DNA from: Atherinomorus stipes
Taxonomy: Eukaryota; Chordata; Actinopteri; Atheriniformes; Atherinidae
Assembly (NCBI GenBank): GCA_023101725.1
Contig: JALJCO010000054.1
Location: forward strand, 62,001 to 126,000
Direction: 5' to 3'
Length of the DNA stretch: 64,000 nucleotides
Of this stretch, positions 25,441 through 64,000 are shown piece after piece. Each line of letters opens with the position of its first letter. Within the stretch, counting starts at the first letter, position 1. The notes beneath the pieces were generated by a model that was not told where the DNA came from, did no database searches, and saw nothing but the letters and a program-made list of their open reading frames with translations. The position numbers and the translations under genes are program-made.

Positions 25441-25520
25441 ACAAGGCCTGTGATGTAACCGCGCCAATCATCAGGCGGTTCGTTTCACGCCCCACGTACC
25501 GGGCATATGATTGGTCAATG
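25380..25520 (-). promoter_or_regulatory. ppm1k: Candidate PPM1K promoter
   Basis: This is a local CG-rich patch in otherwise AT-rich DNA. It has a GGGCGG box on the minus strand (near 25,390-25,400) and CCAAT boxes at 25,464-25,468 (plus) and 25,510-25,514 (minus). No TATA box is evident. The position just upstream of the presumed noncoding exon fits a housekeeping-type promoter. Confidence 0.45.
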
Positions 25521-27855
<2,335 letters not shown>

Positions 27856-27859
27856 AATT

Positions 27860-27995
27860 TATCGTACATCTTTACTTCCGCTTCAATTAGCCAATCGTGT
27901 CTCTCCTGCCTGCAGGTTTTAGTGACGTAACCAGCTGTGGCACTTCCTCGTTTGTTTTCCGAGCTGGTGATCTAAACCTAACGTCCAGTTTCAGG
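27860..27995 (+). promoter_or_regulatory. herc3: Candidate HERC3 promoter
   Basis: ETS-type ACTTCCG at 27,874-27,880, CCAAT at 27,891-27,895, CRE-like TGACGTAA at 27,923-27,930 and a second ACTTCC near 27,942. They cluster within 80 bp just upstream of a good splice donor at 28,010. This layout fits a TATA-less vertebrate promoter. Confidence 0.5.
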
Positions 27996-28009
27996 ATGCG
28001 TATGTCAAG
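27950..28009 (+). other. herc3: Probable noncoding first exon of HERC3
   Basis: The donor GTCAAG|GTAAAT at 28,010 follows the promoter-like cluster. It precedes the acceptor of the first coding exon (30,397) by 2.4 kb. The transcription start is not determinable. Confidence 0.45.
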
Positions 28010-29565
28010 GTAAATATACGGTTTTAATTTGAAATAAAGCAGCTGCAGCTTTGCTTGGACACGGTTTTAAATGCATTGCAGACAGTAGGTAGGTTGCTGT
28101 TGGTGAAAACACTCGCTGTCAGCGTTGCTATAGCCTGCTATGGTTAGTTAGCTTTGAACTGTCATAGCCTGTCATCAAGCTGTGTCTTGATTCTGTTATA
28201 AAACTAACTCTGCAAATGCCGCTGGGGATGTTTGCTGCACACTGTATTCATAATATATACACAACATGGGTCAGCAAGCTCACGTAAGATACTTGTCCTA
28301 ATAAACGATGAGAAAGATCAAGCGTTTTAGGCTAAATGTAGCTTCTAGCTGAACGATAAAAGTGATGACCGTAATAATGATGATATAAAGTATCTAACTT
28401 CTCAGTGAGTCAGGACTATAGATGGGTGTTGCGCAATTTTTATTGTTATTAATTCCTTTTTAAGTTGCAAGTTGTAGTGATCTATAGATGTTACACTTTA
28501 ATAACCGGTTCTTCTGAGTCATTTAAACTGTTTAAGTATAAACATAATATTATAAGAATGACTGCAGCATATTGCACTATAGTTTGAGCAACAAATAATC
28601 TACCATTTAGATTTTTTAAATTAATTTTATTGCTACGCTGTCACAGTCATGATGTATAGCTGATAAATGCATCAATATCATTTCCATTAATAATTCTAGT
28701 ATCTTTTTCTATTCTTGTAATGTCACAATGACATTTTAATATGTACTGTAGGGTTAGCATCCTTGACTGCTACCTTTTTGTTGCAAATCTGAAAAATTAA
28801 CTTCTCCAGAGAAGCCTGTCATAGTTGATTATAAGCATGTAATGCAATCCTTTCATATGATTGTGATCTTGGCTACATGAATTTGTATTTCTTCTTTCTC
28901 CTGTTTTCAAACAGCTAGGAGACACTAATACATTTTTTTTTCTTCCTTATTTTTTTCCACCATTTAACAGAATTGACAGACTCGCTAAAATAATCTGAAC
29001 CCTCATAATATTGCCACCTCATGCTTGGATCCCTTATATTTGCTACACACAAGTTTGTAAAGAAAACTAAAACATGAGAAGACTCATTGTTCTATTTATG
29101 CGCCTGTATTCATTTAGAGTGAATAAACTATAAACAGAGGATAGTTAAACTAAATCACAGTAACTTGTATATCAATTAACTGTCATGTGCAATTTTAAAA
29201 TCCTAACATTTTTACCTCCAAAAATATTATACTCTCCTCTTGTATTTGGCTAAATGTACCACGGTGATTCTGTAGCAGTTTTCTTTACAGCTGAATCAGT
29301 GGTGTTAATGTCATTAGATACTTGGCTGTTGTCAGATTAACATTAGACGTTAATTGCCTCAAAATAAATGGTGGTGAAATTGAATCATATTACTTGTTAA
29401 AACAGCGTGACAGTGAAGATTACTTAGGACACTATTTTTTTGGTTTCAAGTATTTTTTTACAGGGTTGCATTGAACATTATTGATTATTTTTGAAAACTG
29501 TTGTTGTCAGTTCAGATAAGTTCAATTTGGGATGGTGTAATAAGGCGACAAGGCTGCATGTTAAG

Positions 29566-29933
29566 TAGGGCTTCTCGATTATAGAAAAAATCATGCTCAC
29601 AATTATTTTGATCAATGTTGAAATCACGATTATTAAAACGATTATTTTCTAGTTACGTGATGCATTTATTTAGCATTTCTGCCTCTGTCAAATAACACTT
29701 TGCTATTGATAATTTACACAAAACACATCACACCTCCTTTGCTCTTCAGCTGTGTGAGTGTAGGTTGCAGCACTGCCGCGTGGAAGAGAATATACTGCTC
29801 ATGCACATCTCTTTCAGAAGTTGTGTAATTAAAAATAGCAAGGAAATTGTTTCAACTCGATTGTGTGAGTTTGGAGATTGTTTGCCATGAAAATTGAAAT
29901 CACTATCAAATTTCGATTAATTGCACAGCCTTA
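29566..29933. mobile_element. hAT-type MITE (368 bp) in the HERC3 5' intron
   Basis: The left end TAGGGCTTCTCGATTA is inverted at the right end, where the reverse complement reads TAAGGCTGTGCAATTAATCG. It is flanked by near-identical 8-bp repeats ATGTTAAG and GTGTTAAG, the target size of hAT transposons. Inside are alternating CACGATTATTAAAACGATTA motifs. No transposase. Confidence 0.75.
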
Positions 29934-30525
29934 GTGTTAAGGCAGTTTTATATGTAATTTTTGTTGTTAAATGATGCTAATAAAGAGCTTGTAAATGTAT
30001 AAGAGTTATTCTTCAAAGAAGAAACCAATAGTTTTTAAGTTCTCCAAGTGTTCGCACTCTCATGTTCTTATGTGATCTGCATAAGATTGTTCCTGCCTTC
30101 AAATTCTGCTTTTATTTTGTTTTGTTTATTATGTGTGGCTAACTCAGTCAGTGACATGCATGTACTATGAGTAGATAGACATTAAGGCGGGACCGTTTGG
30201 AGCTGCTTAAGCCAGGATTACACTGCCAGGGTTTATTTAAACACACTGTCTGTTCCTCTATCATCGTGCTTACATCATTCTCAGCACAGCCTACTTCATT
30301 ATTTAAACATTGTCAGGATTTGTAAGAAGAGCACAATGATTATCCTGCAATCCTAATGAATATGATGATTTAGTCCTGCTGCTTTCGCTTCTTCCAGGGT
30401 GGGAATCTACTCGAAAAGGAGAAAGCGGTGCTTCTCTCAGGCTTGAACATTACTGTCTTCCTCCATCTGGCCATCACTCTCTCTGCCTCTTCATATTGGT
30501 GCTCACTTCCTCTCCCTTCACCATC

Positions 30526-59055
<28,530 letters not shown>

Positions 59056-59602
59056 GGGCAGTCTGAGCTTCAACGCACTTTAACAGCAATACACCCCTGT
59101 GTGAGTGTCAAAAGAGGGCAAGTGGGAGGATGTCGGATACAGCAACTTCATACTCTTAATTAAGAATCTTGAATCTCAAAGGTCTATGTGTGTTTTGTAT
59201 TGTTTTTATTGCTTTCGGAGCAGTTTCTCAACCTTTCAGGACCATTGGGAAGTTTGAAAGCTTGTATATGTATATGTTCCTATTCAAAATTAGTTTTTTA
59301 AATTCAGGTTTAGATATAGAAGATGATGACTGAAATCTGCATGTTTACTTGGACTCAGTAAAACTTTGGGACCAGAGAGGGTTGAGAAACTCCAGGCTTC
59401 TGGGTCAGTGCGTCTTTGTTTTTTGTTGTTGTTGTTGTTGTTTTTTCTTGTTTCCTTCCTCTTTTTTGCAAAGCTTTGTATTTTATATTCCTTAAATTCT
59501 ATTTTTCACTTTTAAAGAATTATGTTATTACCTTGAGACACTATATCGCTTTTTGTTGTTTTCAATTGATCAAATAAAGTGGTTCTATTTTGGCAAAATA
59601 AA
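59056..59602 (+). other. herc3: HERC3 3' UTR (minimal extent)
   Basis: Noncoding sequence directly after the stop. AATAAA signals at 59,573-59,578 (ATCAAATAAAGTGG) and 59,597-59,602 would end the shortest transcript. A T-rich, GTTGTTGTT-containing stretch precedes them. Another AATAAA at 62,201-62,206 could end a much longer form. Confidence 0.7.
59573..59578 (+). terminator. herc3: Candidate HERC3 polyadenylation signal
   Basis: AATAAA 518 nt after the stop codon, with a second copy 24 nt on and GT-rich sequence downstream (TGTATATATGTGCG), which fits a cleavage site. Confidence 0.55.
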
Positions 59603-59619
59603 CATGTATATATGTGCGT

Positions 59620-62600
59620 AAAGAACATTTTGAATATAATCTCCAGCCCGATGTTGGAAGGGGTGTAAGTCCTGCTGATCCTTTTAAATCTGGACACCAG
59701 CATGTCCTCTCTGCCTGGTTTAAAAAAAAAAAAAAAAAAGATAATGACACTGAGTTTTTGACAGGCAGATGTAGGCTGCAGGGTGACACAGGCTGAACAT
59801 AACTTGCAATTGCTCATTCCTGTTTAGCTGTGGATAATAGAGCAGCTGATGTCTTGAACCTGCATTCAAAAGTTTGCCTTCTACAGCAAAACATACTGTA
59901 TGGACATGAATCTGACTTTAAAAGTTACTGGATGTTGTTGGGATGTTATGCATGTTGTTGAGTGAAAGAAAAAAAACCAAACAAGATTGTCATTTATCAG
60001 CAGGACATTTTTGGAAATGCCACGATTCACTTCCTTGTTAAGAATTTGAACATTTCAGATCACTGAACCAATTTTCATGTCTACTAGTTGACTATGTGAC
60101 CACCTCTTGTTGCCGCTTTGTTCAGCTTAGCAAAGACTGGAGGCTGAAGGCTGGAGGCTCTCCAAAATATCCTGTTATGTCTCTTTGCTTTCACAGGTGT
60201 CAGGTGTTAGGACTTTTTCTGTTCTCGTTTCAATAATGACTGACCTGACTTTTTTTTTTTCCCTAAATGCATGTTTTTAGGAGCTGTCACCAAACATAAT
60301 GCAAACACGGTATGCAATAAGGGTTGTGCATTTTCATTGATGTTCAGTGTAAAACCTGTAACCATATGGCATATTTACTGTTTGCCTGGCAACCATCTAT
60401 TATGGGGGAAAAAGGTGTGTTCCTTTGTATTCACAGTTAAAAGAAGGGAATAGGCGGCTGCTGCACCTGAATTGACAGCTTTCCAGTTAAACAACAGTAA
60501 ACAAATGTGTCACGATATGTTAAGCATACAGGCGTTGTGTTTCCAAGTAGAAGCTAAATGTACAATTTGCTCAGTGGCCAGGTTAATTGTTTTAGCAGCA
60601 CAAGTTGATAACAGTGCAATATGCTGTATTTTGAGCAAAGACCATAGTGATGTGTCCACTAATAGATACTGGATATTCATAATTGTTTGACTATACTAAA
60701 AAATTCAAAATAGTTTTAAGGAAGGAAAATTGCATACATGTCATGAATTGGTGATAGCTGCTATATAATTGCGTTTTTATGTGCATATTTGTTAGTTTTA
60801 CTCTCAATATATCAGTTGTACACATAGTACTTTCCAACCTTCATCAGTGAACATATCACTACAGTCTTTGTATGTATAAAAACAGCACAATGGGTGCTTT
60901 CAGCTTCTATACCTAATGATAGTTTGGTCAGTTTTCAACCCCACACTTGCAAGGTGATGTAAAATGCAACATTTCTCTGATTTTTGCAGTAAATACCAGG
61001 ACTTTTGAGGGAATTTCATTTCTTTCATTTCATTTAATTTCTTTTTGAAATGGAGTGTGTCAAAAAAAGAAAAGAAATTGAGAACATCATTTTAATGATA
61101 TGAGGTATTCCAGTTTCTTTGAGGGAACGCTGAAATTCTGACTTCCCAGTATAAGTTAAATGCACCACAATAGAACAGTGCTGGATTGTAGCAGCTGTAT
61201 TACATAAACCCAAGTTGTCATAACCACCAGTTGCTAAGTGCCCCTCTCGCCATGTCCCAGATTCAGTTTGTTGTCAAATGTCCAAAGCGTCACAAGTTTA
61301 ACCTGCACCTGAAATACTACAAAATGAGATGTACCTTTCAAAAAATCCTACTGATTTCTAAGATGTCATTTTGTCAGCTTCAGGGTTGCTGTTGTATCAA
61401 AGCCAAGCTAGCTGTTCCCTCCAGTCTTTTTTGTTGAGCTAACAATGTGGTCGCTGTGTCCTGTCATCATTGAGACAGCTACCAGTTTGCCAAGAAGCCA
61501 GAAAACATGCAGTAAATTCCAAAAATGTCACTTAATGCAAAACATCTTAAAAACGTAGCCTTAGTAACTGTAATATTTGTTTCCATATTGCAAACTAAGA
61601 TAAACTGAAATGTGATATTTGAATGAGTGCAACAGGCAGACTAAACCCTGAGCTTATATAATCATTCGATAAAAAAGTGTATCTGTCATATCACTTGTTC
61701 CACATCATGCCCCGATGCTGTATTTATTCCTGCATTCAAACCTATTTCTCCAAAATATTGGTTGTGCATTGGCGTGTTCTGTGTGAAATGGTCTTGCATA
61801 TATATAAATATACATATATATCTATTTTTTTATGTATTTCCTACATAACAATGGTGTTGAAGTGACTTTAAACAGTATAACGACTTGATCCACTCAGCAA
61901 TAACAACCTGAAGTTGCCCAGTAATGTAGTGAGAAAACTGGGCTTAACTCAAGTGCTGGACTCTGGACATTCTGGACACTGCATCTTATTACTTAGCTCT
62001 ATACTGCATGTACACTCATGTTCTACATTTTCAGTCATTATTTCAACAATTAAGGCTGATTTCTTCTGCAGAGTTTAGTACTATGCAAAGGTTTGTGCAG
62101 TCTTTGACTTTTTTGCACCTTTTAATGTGCTACAGAAAATGTGACTTTTGCATATTTGTCTATAATCCACACACAGCTCTCCGTTCCAGCCAAAATTTGA
62201 AATAAAATACCTTGGAAAAGCAAGCTTTATTCCGTGTCAATAATTGTATATCAGATTCTGCATCATGTTCCCACACTTGATCTTCAGCACCTGCTCCCAG
62301 TTACAGTAAGTTCTAGGATGGAGGCTAATCCTAAGCTCCTCCTGTTGAAGTGCCCAAAGCTGTCGACACTCAACTCTAGTGTTAATATTTTTTAAATGTT
62401 CTGAGTAAAACTGAGATTTAGACATTGAATTTCCCATTAGAAAAAAATCTGTGAGTTAAATATCAGAAGTTAACTCTTGAATTTATGAGCCCATGAGCAG
62501 ACCAAGTTGAGGTCATGATGCTGAAGGTTGTTTGTGTTTTTGTTTGTTTTTTGAGACAGACATGGAAGAGAAGTCCTTAATGTTATGTGGGCTCTCTTAT

Positions 62601-64000
62601 GTCTGTTCAACCAGCTGATATGTTGTCCACTGTGAGATATGGGGGGAATTTTCCATACATCATGTGTCAAACAAGCGAAAAGAAAATCCACATTTCCTGC
62701 GATTATTTTGCAGGGCATAATACAAATCTGTACATTCTTAATAAGATAATGACTAAGTTACACATTTGAATATGAAATTTTATGATTTTTACTTATATAA
62801 AAGAAAAAGAGCAATCACCATACTGCGAATACTCAGCAGGGTAAATTTGCTCATCGTATATATTCAACAAAAAATTTACCTTTTTTTGCCTGTATGGTTT
62901 TATCGTGTCGAAATGGTTCATTTCCAGGTGAAAGATAAGTATTAACGTGTTCATGTTCAATGCAGCTTTATTACCCTACTGTACTAAAGAACTGTTACTT
63001 TATAAAATGAAAAAAAGAAATAATTTGCACATATACTTTACTGATACATCATTTTCTGTTCTTCATGTGTATCTGTTTGTCTTAGATTTCTGCTCCCAGT
63101 CCTTCCTGTTTGGCTCACAGTGACCTTCTCTCTGACCGCAGGTCATCCTGAGCGCTCTGGTAAACAGGAAGAGGTTATTTTCTAGAAGTAACTGCTTTAA
63201 AAACAACACTTGCAGAAAACAGAATGCACACTTTTCTGTATGTGTGCATTTTAGGGAAAGCTGCATGTAGAGAGTTGATGGGGTGAGAGATTTGGTGTTT
63301 CGGAGTTCAGCATAGAGCTGCTGCTCCTCTGAATCGAGAGGAGCCTTGTGACTAGGATGCTTCCTGGTAAGATTTTCTAGGTATGTCTCATCAGGAGGAG
63401 GCCCAGACCCAGAACACGCTGGATGGACTTTGTCATTCAGCTGGCCAGAAATAGACAGATAGTTCTTGGGATTTTTGTCTTAATTTTGTGTGCACTTCTG
63501 TATAAAGCACGATTTTATATGTTGAAAAAAATGAGATGAAGTCAGTAAATATCCTGCGTTAACTCAAGTTTTCATCTGACTGATTAAAAATTCAGCTGCT
63601 TTTCATCATGCTTTGGACATGAGAATGTATCATCTTGGACTTCCAACAGTTATGTAGAAAAGCATTCATTTATCACCTCATTCATCTACTAACTAGTTTT
63701 TTTTTAATATTTCAAACAATTCTCTTCTGATCTGAATTATCAGCATGTTGACACCCGTAGAGCCCACTGGACCGCTTTTACCCTGCCCAAACTGTCCGAT
63801 TATTCACGTACACAGACTGAATATCCCCAACATCGAATTAGTCATAAAAGAAACACACAAAGCCCAAAAATGTCAGTAAAAATATGATTTCATTCATAAT
63901 ATATACAAAATACAATTTATGTACTAAAATGTACACACTCAAGATTCATCAAGCCTGGCCAGTGTTTACGTTCAGTGAAAACAAAATTCACACTGATAAT
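59620..64000. other. Downstream region without recognisable genes
   Basis: AT-rich. A long HERC3 3' UTR could reach 62,206. No splice-bounded coding exon was recognised. A poly(A) run lies at 59,721-59,738. The last 150 bases are A/T-rich enough to be the 3' end of a leftward-transcribed gene lying outside, but this is only a guess. Confidence 0.4.
63300..63460 (+). mobile_element. Non-LTR retrotransposon C-terminal fragment, broken
   Basis: Reading AGGAGGCCCAGACCCAGAAC in frame gives RRPRPRTRW, followed by MDF. This matches the GRRPRGRPRTRWRDYV motif near the end of a common teleost LINE polyprotein. The upstream LLL..IERS segment contains a TGA, so the copy is dead. Confidence 0.6.

Noticed and set aside
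30496..30525. An in-frame extension upstream of the HERC3 start, beginning at a TTG
   Set aside because: It lacks an ATG, and the HERC family starts with MLCWG, so ATG 30,526 is preferred.
61231..61437. 68-codon frame in the downstream region
   Set aside because: No family resemblance and no splice or conservation evidence. Probably chance in the 3' region of HERC3.

Overview
The window is vertebrate nuclear DNA, most likely from a teleost fish and probably a percomorph. Its genes are split into many short GT-AG exons, and the introns are packed with teleost-type DNA transposons, SINE-like elements and dinucleotide runs. There are no operons, bacterial signals or CRISPR arrays. Three genes can be assembled exon by exon: ABCG2 (minus strand, 5' two-thirds of the coding region only), PPM1K (minus strand, complete) and HERC3 (plus strand, complete). 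This gene order is the known vertebrate ABCG2-PPM1K-HERC neighbourhood.

Layout. 1-12,231: nine ABCG2 coding exons, from the start codon at 12,201 to the exon at 613-695. The remaining exons, which carry most of the membrane domain, lie beyond the left edge. 12,232-17,438: the region upstream of ABCG2 plus the PPM1K 3' UTR, with a SINE-like element bounded by a 9-bp target-site duplication. 17,439-24,321: six PPM1K exons (382 aa), with a probable noncoding first exon and a GC/CCAAT promoter near 25.3-25.5 kb. 25.5-27.85 kb: intergenic, retroelement debris and an (AT)n run. 27.86-28.01 kb: probable HERC3 promoter and noncoding exon 1. 30,526-59,055: 24 HERC3 coding exons (1,048 aa), including a 24-nt microexon and one GC-AG intron. 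59,056-64,000: HERC3 3' UTR with candidate poly(A) signals, then sequence with no recognisable gene apart from a retrotransposon scrap.

The three genes do not form a pathway. ABCG2 is an ATP-driven efflux half-transporter. PPM1K is the mitochondrial phosphatase that activates branched-chain ketoacid dehydrogenase. HERC3 is an RCC1-like/HECT ubiquitin ligase. They are together because of conserved synteny. HERC5/6-type and PIGY/PYURF coding sequence was not seen between PPM1K and HERC3.

I found no convincing undescribed biological system. The most unusual points are a three-level transposon nest in a HERC3 intron (Tc1-like, then TTAA palindromic MITE, then hAT-like), two copies of that TTAA palindrome, a further TTAA element of different sequence, a duplicated Harbinger-type MYB remnant, the HERC3 microexon and the GC-AG intron. 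Exon limits come from splice signals, reading phase and remembered human proteins. No alignment was run.
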